Made by a program: the position numbers and the translations under genes | Part shown: positions 1-9,897 of the stretch, piece by piece | Position numbering within the stretch: position 1 is the first letter of the stretch | How the letters are laid out: each line of letters opens with the position of its first letter | Assembly (NCBI GenBank): GCA_902631295.1 | Contig: CACOXV010000005.1 | Coordinates: forward strand, 1-64,000 | Reading direction: 5' to 3' | Length of the DNA: 64,000 bases | DNA from: Paracoccaceae bacterium | Lineage (GTDB): Bacteria; Pseudomonadota; Alphaproteobacteria; Rhodobacterales; Rhodobacteraceae | Notes under the pieces: model-generated | The model's database searches: none | What the model was told of the DNA's origin: nothing | The model's input: only the letters and a program-made list of their open reading frames with translations

Positions 1-57
1 GAATCCTAGACGTTGATCCGAGTCTAGTTTATCAGGGCCAAAACAAAGGTTCGACAA

Positions 58-1410
58 ATGTCTTTAAATCCCAACCCGATCGTCATGCGTGCTTTGAGCT
101 CGAAGTCTTTGAAGGGCATTGTTTCAATTCCGGGTGACAAATCTATTTCGCACCGTTCTTTGATCCTTGGAGCCCTCGCTATTGGGCAAACTAAAATTAC
201 TGGATTATTAGAGGGTCAAGATGTTCTCGATACCGCAAGGGCAATGGTTGCATTTGGTGCGCAAGTTAAGAAAAATGAGGGTGGTGAATGGTGTGTAGAT
301 GGTGTTGGTGTAGGGGGCTTTGCGGAACCCTCTACGGTCGTTGATTGTGGTAACTCAGGCACTGGCGTAAGATTGATAATCGGTGCAATGGCAACCACCC
401 CCATTAATGCGACATTTACTGGTGATCACAGCCTAAACAGTCGGCCTATGGAGCGCGTAATAGATCCATTACGCAAATTTGGAGTAGCTGCATTTGGTCG
501 TAGTAAAGGTCGTCTGCCAATGACGATAGTTGGTGCCAGATCACCCATTCCTATCCAATACACAGTGCCGGTACCGTCAGCGCAAGTTAAGTCCGCACTT
601 CTATTAGCCGGATTAAACGCACCTGGTGACACTATACTAACTGAAAAAGAAATGACTCGAGACCATACTGAGAGAATGCTCAGTTCATTTGGGGTAGATC
701 TAAAAGTTGAAGACATACCAAATGGCAGATTAATTACATTAAGTGGTTACTCAGAATTAAAAAGTCAAAATGTTCGCGTCCCAAGCGATCCATCAAGTGC
801 AGCATTCCCAATCTGTGCTGCTGTGATTGTTGAGGGTTCAGAGATTATTGTTCCGAATATTACGCTTAATGAAACAAGAGCTGGATTGTACAAAACGTTG
901 ATTGAAATGGGGGCCAACTTAAGTTTTGAGAACGAGAGAGAGGAAAGCGGGGAGCCTGTTGCGGACATTCGAGCTTGTTTTTCTCCAAATTTGAAAGGCA
1001 TAGAGGTGCCACCGGAACGTGCAGCATCGATGATAGATGAATATCCAATTCTTTCTGTTGTAGCGGCAAATGCCTCCGGAAAAACAACTATGAAAGGTGT
1101 CAAAGAACTGAGAGTTAAAGAGAGTGATAGAATAGACGCAATGGCAAAAGGCTTACGTGCTAATGGAGTCTCTGTAGAGGAAGGTGAAGACTGGTGGGCA
1201 GTAAGCGGCAATGGTATCGGGACAGTTCAAGGTGGGTCTATGTGCCAGACATTTTTGGATCATCGTATAGCGATGTCCTTTTTAATTTTGGGTTTATCAT
1301 CACAAAAAACTATTGAAATAGATGACTGTTCACCAATAAAAACCTCGTTTCCAAATTTTGTTGACCTTATGCGTGATCTAGGGGCTAATTTAGAACTGCG
1401 AGATTTATAA
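58..1410 (+). CDS. aroA: 3-phosphoshikimate 1-carboxyvinyltransferase (EPSP synthase)
   Basis: Sixth step of the shikimate pathway: transfers the enolpyruvyl group of PEP to shikimate-3-phosphate in the cytoplasm. The 450-aa protein has the family length and motifs: GDKSISHRS near residue 26, GNSGTGVRL near 98, SRPMERV near 128, MTRDHTERM and the C-terminal RVKESDRI. Overall it resembles the alphaproteobacterial CP4-like type ([26 protein letters not shown]). It carries Gly in GNSGTG, where CP4 has Ala in GNAATG. The ATG at 58 has an AAAGG ribosome-binding site about 9 bases upstream. The stop is 5 bases before the ATG of cmk, so the two are probably co-transcribed. The upstream 57 bases contain a CTAGAC/GTCTAG inverted repeat, perhaps the tail of a preceding unit. 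Confidence 0.97.
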   Translation: MSLNPNPIVMRALSSKSLKGIVSIPGDKSISHRSLILGALAIGQTKITGLLEGQDVLDTARAMVAFGAQVKKNEGGEWCVDGVGVGGFAEPSTVVDCGNSGTGVRLIIGAMATTPINATFTGDHSLNSRPMERVIDPLRKFGVAAFGRSKGRLPMTIVGARSPIPIQYTVPVPSAQVKSALLLAGLNAPGDTILTEKEMTRDHTERMLSSFGVDLKVEDIPNGRLITLSGYSELKSQNVRVPSDPSSAAFPICAAVIVEGSEIIVPNITLNETRAGLYKTLIEMGANLSFENEREESGEPVADIRACFSPNLKGIEVPPERAASMIDEYPILSVVAANASGKTTMKGVKELRVKESDRIDAMAKGLRANGVSVEEGEDWWAVSGNGIGTVQGGSMCQTFLDHRIAMSFLILGLSSQKTIEIDDCSPIKTSFPNFVDLMRDLGANLELRDL

Positions 1411-1415
1411 TTTTG

Positions 1416-2033
1416 ATGAAGATTGGCCTAATTATAGCGATAGATGGTACTGCCGCTTCAGGAAAAGGTACAATTTCAAAGAAAATAGCCCAGAATTATT
1501 CCGTACCGCACCTTGATACTGGCCTTTTATATAGACTGGTTGGATACAAAGTACTTCAAGGAGTTGATCCAGTTAGCGCTGCAAGTCAGTTGCGTGCAGA
1601 TGAATTAAAAGTTTTAGATTTAAAAACACTTAGAGTATCAAATGCAGCCTCAGAAGTGGCTAAAAACCCCGCAGTTCGGGCTCATTTACTCGAATTTCAA
1701 AGAGACTTTGCCTCAAAACCTGGGGGCGCAGTTCTGGACGGACGTGATATTGGAACAGTTATTTGCCCTAACGCACACATAAAATTTTTTATAACTGCAT
1801 CACCTGATATCAGAGCTCAAAGAAGATATAAGGAGCTGTTAGGCCTTGGGCACTCAATTTCTTTTGAAAACGTACTTAGAGAAATTCAAGAACGAGATGA
1901 GCGGGACTCAAATCGTAAACAGTCTCCGATGGTGCCAGCCGTAGACGCAATAAAAATTGATACCTCTGATATGACCATTAATGAAGTTTATGAATCAGTT
2001 TCTAAGATTATTGATTCAAAACTAGAAAACTAG
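1416..2033 (+). CDS. cmk: cytidylate kinase
   Basis: Phosphorylates CMP/dCMP with ATP for pyrimidine nucleotide synthesis. A P-loop IDGTAASGKGTISKKIA lies near the N-terminus, followed by HLDTGLLYRLVG (nucleotide-binding) and LDGRDIGTVICPNA, all diagnostic of bacterial CMP kinase. Length of about 205 aa is normal. The ORF track starts at a TTG at 1413, but the ATG immediately after it at 1416 is preferred. The gene follows aroA by 5 bases and precedes rpsA, an order common in alphaproteobacteria. Confidence 0.96.
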   Translation: MKIGLIIAIDGTAASGKGTISKKIAQNYSVPHLDTGLLYRLVGYKVLQGVDPVSAASQLRADELKVLDLKTLRVSNAASEVAKNPAVRAHLLEFQRDFASKPGGAVLDGRDIGTVICPNAHIKFFITASPDIRAQRRYKELLGLGHSISFENVLREIQERDERDSNRKQSPMVPAVDAIKIDTSDMTINEVYESVSKIIDSKLEN

Positions 2034-2100
2034 CATTTCATAGATAGTAAAGATTATTGTTGAGGTAGATAACCCTTGATTTACTCAAAATTAGCATGTA

Positions 2101-2243
2101 AACCCCGCGCGTCGCGGCTTTGAAGGCGATAACGCGTTTCCGCTTTCGCATATTAAAATGAAAAGTGGATGTATAATTGTAATCAAAGACCAGTGGAACC
2201 AACCATCTGGCCAGAAAATATTTTTAAAGGATATAGAGACTAT
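2101..2243 (+). promoter_or_regulatory. possible structured leader of rpsA
   Basis: The 210 bases between cmk and rpsA hold two small hairpins: CCGCG-CGT-CGCGG at 2105-2117 followed by CTTT, and CCAGTGG-AACCAA-CCATCTGG at 2190-2210 with one bulged base. The first could be a weak terminator of the aroA-cmk unit. Either could belong to an S1-binding leader, since S1 autoregulates its own mRNA in other proteobacteria. This is inference from local pairing only. Confidence 0.3.
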
Positions 2244-3926
2244 ATGGCTCAAAACGCAACTATGGCAGAATTTGAAGCTCTGCTCAATGAAAGCTTCAAG
2301 ATTGATACCCCCCAAGAAGGTTCCGTTGTTAAAGGTAAAGTAATCGCGATAGAAGCTGGCTTTGCAATCGTAGATGTGGGCTACAAAATGGAGGGCAGGG
2401 TAGAATTAAAAGAGTTTGCTAACCCTGGCGAGGCTCCTGAAGTTGCCGTAGGTGACGAGGTAGAAGTCTTCCTAAGGCAAGTTGAGAATGCTAAAGGTGA
2501 AGCTGTTATTTCTCGAGAAATGGCTCGTAGAGAAGAAGCTTGGGATAGACTTGAAAAAGCTTACGCAGATGATGCGAGAGTGGATGGTGCTATTTTTGGT
2601 AGGGTAAAAGGTGGATTTACCGTAGACTTAGGTGGTGCGGTAGCATTTCTGCCGGGTTCTCAGGTTGATGTACGTCCGGTGCGAGACGCTGGACCGCTTA
2701 TGGGCTTGAAGCAACCATTTCAGATTTTGAAAATGGATCGCCGGAGAGGTAATATAGTAGTATCGAGGCGAGCTATATTGGAGGAAAGTCGCGCAGAACA
2801 AAGAGCGGAAGTTATTGGAAACTTGGCGGAAGGCGATGACGTAGAAGGTGTGGTAAAAAATATCACTGAATACGGTGCATTCGTCGATTTAGGTGGAGTA
2901 GATGGCCTTCTACACGTTACTGATATGGCGTGGCGTAGAATCAATCACCCATCTGAAATTCTTACTATCGGTGAGTCAATAAAAGTTCAGGTTATAAAAA
3001 TTAATAAAGACACACACAGGATCTCTTTAGGAATGAAGCAACTTGAAGAAGATCCGTGGGAACTGGTTGCTGGTAAGTATCCATTGGAGTCTCTGCATAA
3101 AGGCGTGGTTACCAATATAACAGATTATGGTGCTTTTGTTGAGCTTGAGGCTGGCGTTGAGGGATTAGTGCATGTTTCAGAGATGTCATGGACTAAAAAG
3201 AATGTTCATCCAGGTAAAATTGTATCTACTAGTCAAGAAGTTGACGTGATGGTCTTGGAAATAGATGGCGTAAAGCGGAGAGTTTCGTTAGGAATCAAGC
3301 AATGCCAGCGAAACCCTTGGGAAGTATTCGCTGAGAACCATCCCGTTGATAGCGAGGTCGAGGGTGAAGTTAAGAATATAACTGAATTTGGTTTGTTCAT
3401 AGGTCTAGACGGCGAAATTGATGGAATGGTTCACTTAAGTGATATTTCATGGGATGAACGCGGTGAGGATGTAATCCAAAATTTCCGTAAGGGTGATATG
3501 GTAAAAGCAGCAGTAACGGAAATTGACGTGGAGAAGGAACGAATTTCTTTGTCAATAAAAGCGCTAGGTGGAGATAAATTTGCTCAAGCCACAGATAAGG
3601 TTAAGCGTGGCTCCATCGTAACAGTGGAAGTTACATCAATCGAGGACGGCGGTATCGAGGTTGAATATGAAGGCATGAAATCATTCATTCGACGTACAGA
3701 TCTGAGTCGCGATCGCGCAGAGCAACGGCCGGAAAGATTTAATGTTGGAGATAAGGTCGATGTTCGCGTGACGAGTGTTGATAGTAAGACTAGAAAATTA
3801 GGTCTTTCTGTAAAGGCTCGTGAAATAGCTGAAGAAAAAGAAGCGGTAGAACAATACGGGTCGTCTGATAGCGGAGCGTCTCTTGGAGATATCTTAGGTG
3901 CTGCACTTAAAGGCGATGAAGAGTAA
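2244..3926 (+). CDS. rpsA: 30S ribosomal protein S1
   Basis: RNA-binding ribosomal protein needed to recruit mRNAs to the 30S subunit. The protein is a series of about six S1/OB-fold repeats; the central ones are clear (VVKNITEYGAFVDLGGVDGLLHVTDM, VVTNITDYGAFVELEAGVEGLVHVSEM, EVKNITEFGLFIGLDGEIDGMVHLSDI). The ORF track opens at 2169. The real start is taken as the ATG at 2244 (MAQNATMAEFEALL), residue 26 of the ORF, because family members begin there and the preceding 25 residues have no homologous look. It is preceded by AAAGGATATAGAG. This gives 560 aa, the usual alphaproteobacterial length. A strong terminator follows. Confidence 0.97.
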   Translation: MAQNATMAEFEALLNESFKIDTPQEGSVVKGKVIAIEAGFAIVDVGYKMEGRVELKEFANPGEAPEVAVGDEVEVFLRQVENAKGEAVISREMARREEAWDRLEKAYADDARVDGAIFGRVKGGFTVDLGGAVAFLPGSQVDVRPVRDAGPLMGLKQPFQILKMDRRRGNIVVSRRAILEESRAEQRAEVIGNLAEGDDVEGVVKNITEYGAFVDLGGVDGLLHVTDMAWRRINHPSEILTIGESIKVQVIKINKDTHRISLGMKQLEEDPWELVAGKYPLESLHKGVVTNITDYGAFVELEAGVEGLVHVSEMSWTKKNVHPGKIVSTSQEVDVMVLEIDGVKRRVSLGIKQCQRNPWEVFAENHPVDSEVEGEVKNITEFGLFIGLDGEIDGMVHLSDISWDERGEDVIQNFRKGDMVKAAVTEIDVEKERISLSIKALGGDKFAQATDKVKRGSIVTVEVTSIEDGGIEVEYEGMKSFIRRTDLSRDRAEQRPERFNVGDKVDVRVTSVDSKTRKLGLSVKAREIAEEKEAVEQYGSSDSGASLGDILGAALKGDEE

Positions 3927-3953
3927 CTTATAGAAATTTATGTTGAACTAATT

Positions 3954-3983
3954 GCCCCGCGCCTAAAACGCGGGGCTTTGTTT
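3954..3983 (+). terminator. rho-independent terminator of rpsA
   Basis: Perfect 8-bp stem GCCCCGCG/CGCGGGGC with a 7-base loop, followed by TTTGTTTG. It lies 27 bases after the rpsA stop and isolates rpsA from ihfB. The remainder of the gap (3984-4179) is AT-rich with no evident ORF and presumably holds the ihfB promoter. Confidence 0.88.
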
Positions 3984-4179
3984 GATTCGTTTAGTATTAA
4001 AAATTTTATTTCAACAAAGCTTATTATACTTATTAAGCATGCTAATTGAGAACAATATATGTGTTTGTAATAGTATTATGTTAAAAAATAATGCTTTAGG
4101 ACTAGAAATGATTTTAATTTCGAAGGACTGGTGATTATAGTTAAACTGCTACAATTAAAAATGCCAGGGAGACAACCCG

Positions 4180-4464
4180 ATGATCCGATCGGAATTAATT
4201 CAAAAAATTGCAGATGAAAATCCACACCTTTTTCAGCGTGATGTAGAAAGAATTGTAAATACCATTTTTGAAGAGATTACGGATGCTCTCGCAAATGGTG
4301 ATAGAGTTGAACTTAGGGGATTTGGGGCTTTTTCAGTAAAAACGCGGGATGCAAGGGTCGGGCGTAATCCAAGAACTGGAGAAGCTGTGAGTGTAGATCA
4401 GAAAAAGGTTCCGTTTTTTAAAACAGGAAAACTTTTACGTGATAGGCTAAATGGGAAGGCTTAA
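4180..4464 (+). CDS. ihfB: integration host factor subunit beta
   Basis: Half of the DNA-bending nucleoid protein IHF; it pairs with IhfA, which is not in this window. The 94-aa protein shows the HU/IHF fold: N-terminal helices ([30 protein letters not shown]), the RGFGAF turn and the GRNPRTGE beta-arm with the intercalating proline. The opening MIRSELI and the position after rpsA match IhfB rather than HU. GGGAG lies about 10 bases before the ATG. A TTG-started LapA-like gene follows 3 bases after the stop. Confidence 0.94.
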   Translation: MIRSELIQKIADENPHLFQRDVERIVNTIFEEITDALANGDRVELRGFGAFSVKTRDARVGRNPRTGEAVSVDQKKVPFFKTGKLLRDRLNGKA

Positions 4465-4467
4465 TAT

Positions 4468-4827
4468 TTGAAACGTTACATACGAGTTATTTTCTTAACT
4501 TGTCTTTCCATTATAATTTTAACTTTAGCGGTCGCAAACAGAGAACTTGTGGATATCAGAGTACTACCCAGTGAACTGGAGGGTTTTTTTGGTGTTGGTA
4601 TGATATTCTCAATTCCAATTTTTGTGCTTTTTCTCTGTGGTATAGTTTTCGGCCTATTCATAGGATTTGTTTGGGAATGGATCAGGGAAATGAAACATAG
4701 ATCAGCCTCAAGCAGAAAATCTAAAGAGCTCGCTAAAGTAGAAAACGAGCTAAGTCAGCTTAAGCGTGAGAGTGGCCAGAACGAGGATGAGATTTTGTTG
4801 CTGCTCAATAATAAAGCAAACTCATGA
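4468..4827 (+). CDS. LapA-domain (DUF1049) small inner-membrane protein
   Basis: A 119-aa protein with two predicted transmembrane segments (about residues 4-22 and 40-64) and a charged cytoplasmic tail likely to form a short coiled coil (ELAKVENELSQLKRESG). This is the architecture of the lipopolysaccharide-assembly-protein-A domain family. The family is linked to envelope or LPS assembly in E. coli, but the role in alphaproteobacteria is not established. The start is a TTG 3 bases after ihfB, and the stop overlaps the trpF start (ATGA), so it is translated within the ihfB-trpF unit. Confidence 0.8.
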   Translation: MKRYIRVIFLTCLSIIILTLAVANRELVDIRVLPSELEGFFGVGMIFSIPIFVLFLCGIVFGLFIGFVWEWIREMKHRSASSRKSKELAKVENELSQLKRESGQNEDEILLLLNNKANS

Positions 4828-5519
4828 CTCTCAATTTGAAAAAAATCGAACCAATTGCTGTTAAATTTTGTGGCCTGACTTCTGTTAAAGATTTAAATTT
4901 GGCAGCTTCCATGGGTGCTAGATATGCTGGCTTTGTATTTTTCGAAAAGTCTCCTCGTTCTCTGACTTTCGGCAAGGGACGTAAACTGGCACTGGAGGCG
5001 CCAATTGGATTGGCCAAAGTAGCTTTAGTGGTGGATGCTCAATTTTCATTTTTGGATGAACTTATAAGACAGGTTCCAATAGATATGATCCAGTTACATG
5101 GTTCTGAAAGCCCTAAGAAAGTTCATGATATCAGAGAGCGATATGGCCTACCAGTTATGAAGGCGATAGGTGTTTCTTCTAAAATTGACCTGAAAAAAGT
5201 AAAATCATATTGTGATGTTTGCGATCAAATCTTATTTGATGCAAAGCCATCAAATAAGGATGCGTTGCCTGGCGGAAACGGATTGCAATTTGACTGGTCA
5301 ATTCTTGCAAATAAAAAGTGGTCAAAGCCTTGGATGCTAGCTGGAGGATTAAATGCTGCCAATGTCGAAAGGGCTTTGAAAGTAACCAATGCGAGGCAGC
5401 TTGATTTATCAAGCAGCATAGAGCTAAGCCCTGGGATTAAAGACCCGGATAAGATAAAGGATTTCATGCAGGCTTTAGAAAAGTGTAATTTCGAAAAGAA
5501 TTTAGATAAAATCTCTTGA
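4824..5519 (+). CDS. trpF: phosphoribosylanthranilate isomerase
   Basis: Third step of tryptophan synthesis: isomerises N-(5-phosphoribosyl)anthranilate to CdRP. The (beta/alpha)8 barrel shows VKFCGLTSVKDL with the catalytic Cys near residue 14, the segment MIQLHGSESP, and ILFDAKPSNKDALPGGNGLQFDWS with the catalytic Asp and the phosphate-binding GGNG. WMLAGGLNAANV completes the phosphate site. The 231-aa protein has a short C-terminal extension (EKCNFEKNLDKIS). Its ATG overlaps the preceding stop by 4 bases, indicating translational coupling. trpB follows after 66 bases. Confidence 0.96.
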   Translation: MTLNLKKIEPIAVKFCGLTSVKDLNLAASMGARYAGFVFFEKSPRSLTFGKGRKLALEAPIGLAKVALVVDAQFSFLDELIRQVPIDMIQLHGSESPKKVHDIRERYGLPVMKAIGVSSKIDLKKVKSYCDVCDQILFDAKPSNKDALPGGNGLQFDWSILANKKWSKPWMLAGGLNAANVERALKVTNARQLDLSSSIELSPGIKDPDKIKDFMQALEKCNFEKNLDKIS

Positions 5520-5585
5520 ACTTGGCTGTAACTAATATAACAACCTAATGTCTAAATATAAATTTCTAATGGGAGCTCGATTTTA

Positions 5586-6833
5586 GTGGCCAATGATCTT
5601 TTTAACAGTTTTATGACTGGTCCAGATGAAAAAGGTAGATTTGGACAGTTTGGTGGACGTTTTGTTTCTGAGACCTTGATGCCACTGATTTTAGAATTGG
5701 AGGATCAGTACGAGAAAGCCAAGATAGATCCAGAATTCTGGAACGAAATGGATGATCTGTGGAAGCATTACGTTGGAAGGCCAAGCCCTTTATACTTGGC
5801 AGAGCGTTTAACGGAAAAGTTGGGTGGAGCGAAAATTTATCTTAAAAGAGATGAATTAAATCATACAGGCGCCCACAAGATAAATAATGTTCTTGGTCAA
5901 ATTATATTGGCTAGGAGGATGGGGAAAACTCGAATTATAGCGGAAACGGGCGCTGGGCAGCATGGTGTGGCTACAGCAACTGTTTGCGCAAAATTTGGTT
6001 TAAAATGCATCGTTTACATGGGCTCTCATGACGTAGAACGTCAGGCTCCAAATGTATTTCGTATGAAATTACTAGGCGCCGAGGTTATTCCAGTTACTTC
6101 AGGAAGAGGTACGCTAAAGGACGCTATGAATGACGCTTTGCGGGATTGGGTTACCAATGTTAGAGATACTTTTTACTGTATAGGCACAGTTGCTGGCCCT
6201 CACCCTTACCCTGCTATGGTAAGAGATTTCCAATCAATAATTGGAAAAGAGGCTAAAGATCAAATGATGCAGGCAGAAGGTCGATTACCCAACACACTAA
6301 TTGCAGCAATTGGTGGAGGCTCTAACGCTATGGGTTTATTTTATCCCTTTCTTGATGACAAAGATGTAGAGATAATTGGGGTTGAAGCAGGTGGGAAAGG
6401 AGTAAATAGCAAAATGGAGCATTGCGCTTCTTTAACAGGTGGTCGTCCTGGGGTATTGCACGGTAATAGAACATACTTATTACAGGATAATGATGGCCAG
6501 ATTTTAGAAGGCTTTTCTATTTCAGCTGGTTTGGACTATCCGGGAATTGGTCCTGAGCATGCATGGCTGCATGAAATTGGACGGGCAAAATATGTTTCTA
6601 TAACAGATAAAGAAGCTTTACGCGCATTTGAATTATGCTGTAAATCCGAAGGAATTATACCAGCTTTGGAGCCGTCTCATGCGCTTGCTCACGTAGAAAA
6701 AATTGCTCCCAAGTTACCCAAAGATCATATTATTTGTATGAATATGTGCGGCAGGGGCGATAAGGATATTTTCACGGTTGCTAGACATCTAGGCTTTGAC
6801 ATGTCGGGTCCAGAGGGTCGTAATTTAGAGTAG
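5586..6833 (+). CDS. trpB: tryptophan synthase beta chain
   Basis: PLP enzyme joining indole and serine to give tryptophan; it works with TrpA, which is not in this window. Motifs include [16 protein letters not shown], the PLP lysine in [27 protein letters not shown], and the phosphate-binding GGGSNAMG. Near the C-terminus is [15 protein letters not shown]. Length of 415 aa is typical. The start is a GTG at 5586, 8-10 bases after a GGGAG ribosome-binding site. The nearby ATG at 5593 is out of frame. Confidence 0.97.
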   Translation: MANDLFNSFMTGPDEKGRFGQFGGRFVSETLMPLILELEDQYEKAKIDPEFWNEMDDLWKHYVGRPSPLYLAERLTEKLGGAKIYLKRDELNHTGAHKINNVLGQIILARRMGKTRIIAETGAGQHGVATATVCAKFGLKCIVYMGSHDVERQAPNVFRMKLLGAEVIPVTSGRGTLKDAMNDALRDWVTNVRDTFYCIGTVAGPHPYPAMVRDFQSIIGKEAKDQMMQAEGRLPNTLIAAIGGGSNAMGLFYPFLDDKDVEIIGVEAGGKGVNSKMEHCASLTGGRPGVLHGNRTYLLQDNDGQILEGFSISAGLDYPGIGPEHAWLHEIGRAKYVSITDKEALRAFELCCKSEGIIPALEPSHALAHVEKIAPKLPKDHIICMNMCGRGDKDIFTVARHLGFDMSGPEGRNLE

Positions 6834-6855
6834 ATACTTGGTTTTTAAAAGTTAA

Positions 6856-6884
6856 TTGTAGTGTAAAAACTGCTACAAGTTTTT
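6856..6884. terminator. probable bidirectional terminator between trpB and valS
   Basis: TTGTAG/CTACAA stem with an 11-base loop followed by GTTTTTAAAA, lying between two convergent genes and reaching the valS stop. The stem is short, so the call is tentative. Confidence 0.5.
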
Positions 6885-9762
6885 AAAATTCTTCGAGTCT
6901 TTTTAGTGCATTTTTAATTTGCGCTTTTTCCTCTTTTCTTTTTAAAAGATTGTCACGTGTTTCATTTACTACTTCCGGTGGAGCACTGCCGATAAACTTA
7001 GGATTATTTAGCCTGCCTTCCATTAAAGCGGTTTCTTTAGTTAGTTTTTCGTAAACTTTTATAAGTCGGTTTTTTTCAGCTTCGATATCAATAACATCTG
7101 CTAAGGGCAGGCCAAATATTGCCCCGGACGCATTGACCGCTACAGTTCCTTTCGGAAAGTGATTAATTTTTTCGACTTCGCTGATGCGAGCCAATTTCAT
7201 AATCATTATTGAATTCCGTTCAAAAGTTTCTTGCGCGTTTTCACTCATTTCCTGAAAAATTAAAGGGATTTTTAAACCCGCCGGTACATGCATCTGTTGT
7301 CTGGCGCTGCGAATATTCTCTATTAAAGAGATAACCCAGTTCATTTCTTGATCTGCGTCAGGTTTAATCAGATCAGAAGTAGTATAATTGGGCCAATTCT
7401 GATGGACTAGGAGATTACTGCGCTTTCCCACCGAACCCCATAGTTCTTCCGTGATGAATGGCATTATTGGATGCAATAATATTAAGCACTGATCAATCAC
7501 CCAACCCATAGTTTCTTGAGTTTCAGCGATCACCTGTTTATTTGACGAACTAAAGAGCGGCTTTGACAACTCTACATACCAATCGCAAACTTTCCCCCAT
7601 ATAAAGGCGTACAGAGCGTTAGCAGCGTCATTAAAACGGTAACTTTCAAAAGAAATTTGAACTTCATTCAATACTTTAGAGGTTTCACCCATTATCCATT
7701 TATTTAGATTTTCAGCTGGCTTAGGTAAATCTCCTGCACTTGGCTTAGCTCCATTCATTTCGGCGTAACGGGCAGCATTCCATAATTTTGTGCCAAAATT
7801 CCGATATCCCTGTATACGCTGCATATCTAATTTTAGAACGCCTCCAATTGACGCCATTGCTGCATTTGTAAAGCGAAGGGCATCCGCTCCGTATTCATCA
7901 ATTATATCCAAGGGGTCTACTACATTACCTGTTGATTTAGACATTTTCTTACCTTTTGAGTCTCTAACAAGTCCATGAAGATATACTGTTGAGAAGGGGA
8001 CTTTATCTACGACTGCCAGCTGCATCATCATCATCCGTGCAACCCAGAAAAATAAAATATCTTGACCTGTAATCAAAGTGCTTGTTGGAAAATAATCCTC
8101 TAGCTCGTTCGTTAATTTGGGCCACCCAAGGGTTCCTATTGGCCAGAGACCAGATGAAAACCAGGTGTCTAATACATCCGGGTCTCGCGTTAGTTTTACT
8201 CCACTACCCGCTAATTCTTGGGCACTTTGTTCGTTGTCTGCACAGTATTGATTTCCGTATTCATCAAACCAAACTGGGATTTGATGCCCCCACCAAAGTT
8301 GGCGTGAAATACACCAAGGCTCAATATTTTCAAGCCAGTGGAAATATGTTTTTTCCTCACTTTCAGGAATTAATTTCACTGTTCCTAGCTTTACTGCATC
8401 TAAAGCCGGTCCAACGATTTTTGATGTATTCACGAACCATTGGTCAGTGAGCATAGGTTCGATAACGACCTTAGAACGGTCACCAAAGGGTTGCATGATT
8501 GGCTTTTCTTCAACAAATGGGATTTCTTCTTGTTTCTCTCCATCTTGGTTTTCTTTAATAGTTTTTACAGCAAGACCCTGATTTGTAATATGATCGACAA
8601 TTAATTTACGTGCTTCAAACCGATCTAAGCCGCGAAATTCTTCTGGAACAAGGTTTAAAGTATCGATTTCCGCCTCAGTAAAGTCTTTACCTGTTGAAAA
8701 TTTCTCTGCCAGCAAAGCAGCGTCACTGTACGGCAGTCCGTCAGCTCGCATTCGGCCTTTTGTATCCATAAGCCTATACAGTGGGATATTATTTCTTTTG
8801 GCAACTTGATAGTCGTTAAAATCATGAGCGCCAGTAATTTTAACAGCGCCAGAACCAAACTCTGGGTCAGGGTATTCATCCAAAATAATTGGAATCAAGC
8901 GCCGATGCTCTTTTGGGCCAACCGGAATTTCACAATATTTTCCTATAATTGCAGCGTACCTTTGATCCTTTGGGTTTACTGCAATGGCGCCATCACCTAA
9001 CATGGTTTCTGGTCTAGTCGTCGCTATAGAAATGTAGTCGCGTGTTTCTTCCTTCAAAATATTACCTTCAGCATCACGCTCGATATGAAGGTAGGTTTCA
9101 TCATCTTTTAGTGGGTATTTGAAGTGCCACATCTTTCCTGCAATCTCAATATTTTCTACTTCTAAGTCAGAGATAGCCGTCTCAAAATGAGGGTCCCAAT
9201 TTACTAGTCTTTTGCCGCGGTAAATAAGCCCTTTATTATACATTTCGACGAAGACTTTTATAACTGCATCATGAAAATTTCCGCCATCTTCAGCCGGTGA
9301 TCCGGGAGCACCTGACATGGTAAAGGCTGTGCGTTCCCAATCGCAGCTTGCACCAAGTCTCTTCAATTGATTGATAATTGTATCGCCAGACTGTTTTTTC
9401 CATTTCCAAACATTTGTAAGGAATTCGTCTCTACCCATTTCCTGACGCGATTTATTATTGGGATTTTTCGCAAGCTCACGTTCTACGACCATTTGCGTTG
9501 CAATACCAGCATGGTCTGTTCCTGGCTGCCAAAGTGTTTTGAAGCCCTGCATACGCTTCCATCTTATCAATATATCTTGAAGAGTATTGTTGAAGGCGTG
9601 ACCCATGTGTAAAACGCCAGTTACATTTGGCGGGGGGATCATTATAGAAAATGCGGCCTCTTTAGAAGCATTTGCGCCTGCTCTGAAGCACTTTTCTTTT
9701 TCCCATTTTTCATAAATCCTTTTTTCTGCTGATTTTGCGTCGAAGGTCTTTTCCAGTGCCAT
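6883..9762 (-). CDS. valS: valyl-tRNA synthetase
   Basis: Charges tRNA-Val in the cytoplasm. This is a class I synthetase: the HIGH box is HMGH within [15 protein letters not shown] (residues ~43-57), the KMSKS box is [15 protein letters not shown] (~605). The editing-domain signature [10 protein letters not shown] sits near 250. An anticodon-binding domain and a C-terminal coiled coil ([14 protein letters not shown]...KALKRLEEF) follow. The 959-aa length is close to the E. coli enzyme. The 135-base gap to the thiolase operon upstream leaves room for an independent promoter. Confidence 0.97.
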   Translation of the reverse strand: MALEKTFDAKSAEKRIYEKWEKEKCFRAGANASKEAAFSIMIPPPNVTGVLHMGHAFNNTLQDILIRWKRMQGFKTLWQPGTDHAGIATQMVVERELAKNPNNKSRQEMGRDEFLTNVWKWKKQSGDTIINQLKRLGASCDWERTAFTMSGAPGSPAEDGGNFHDAVIKVFVEMYNKGLIYRGKRLVNWDPHFETAISDLEVENIEIAGKMWHFKYPLKDDETYLHIERDAEGNILKEETRDYISIATTRPETMLGDGAIAVNPKDQRYAAIIGKYCEIPVGPKEHRRLIPIILDEYPDPEFGSGAVKITGAHDFNDYQVAKRNNIPLYRLMDTKGRMRADGLPYSDAALLAEKFSTGKDFTEAEIDTLNLVPEEFRGLDRFEARKLIVDHITNQGLAVKTIKENQDGEKQEEIPFVEEKPIMQPFGDRSKVVIEPMLTDQWFVNTSKIVGPALDAVKLGTVKLIPESEEKTYFHWLENIEPWCISRQLWWGHQIPVWFDEYGNQYCADNEQSAQELAGSGVKLTRDPDVLDTWFSSGLWPIGTLGWPKLTNELEDYFPTSTLITGQDILFFWVARMMMMQLAVVDKVPFSTVYLHGLVRDSKGKKMSKSTGNVVDPLDIIDEYGADALRFTNAAMASIGGVLKLDMQRIQGYRNFGTKLWNAARYAEMNGAKPSAGDLPKPAENLNKWIMGETSKVLNEVQISFESYRFNDAANALYAFIWGKVCDWYVELSKPLFSSSNKQVIAETQETMGWVIDQCLILLHPIMPFITEELWGSVGKRSNLLVHQNWPNYTTSDLIKPDADQEMNWVISLIENIRSARQQMHVPAGLKIPLIFQEMSENAQETFERNSIMIMKLARISEVEKINHFPKGTVAVNASGAIFGLPLADVIDIEAEKNRLIKVYEKLTKETALMEGRLNNPKFIGSAPPEVVNETRDNLLKRKEEKAQIKNALKRLEEF

Positions 9763-9897
9763 AAATTTCTCGCCATTTCCTCGATTGATCTGCAGATACC
9801 TTTTCTAGAATTAAATTAAAAGGTACAAGTAATAATATCTTGCCAAAATTAGGTTAAAAAATTAGTAAGTAGACTTTATTTTATTTGGAAAAATTAT

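Noticed and set aside
765-1211. 148-aa minus-strand ORF inside aroA
   Set aside because: Antisense shadow of a conserved coding region.
2169-2243. N-terminal extension of the rpsA reading frame
   Set aside because: The 25 residues have no S1 character and the ATG at 2244 matches the family start; treated as leader.
6883-9762. Opposite-strand ORFs within valS (for example 8082-8450)
   Set aside because: They lie wholly within a strongly conserved gene and have no family features; shadows.
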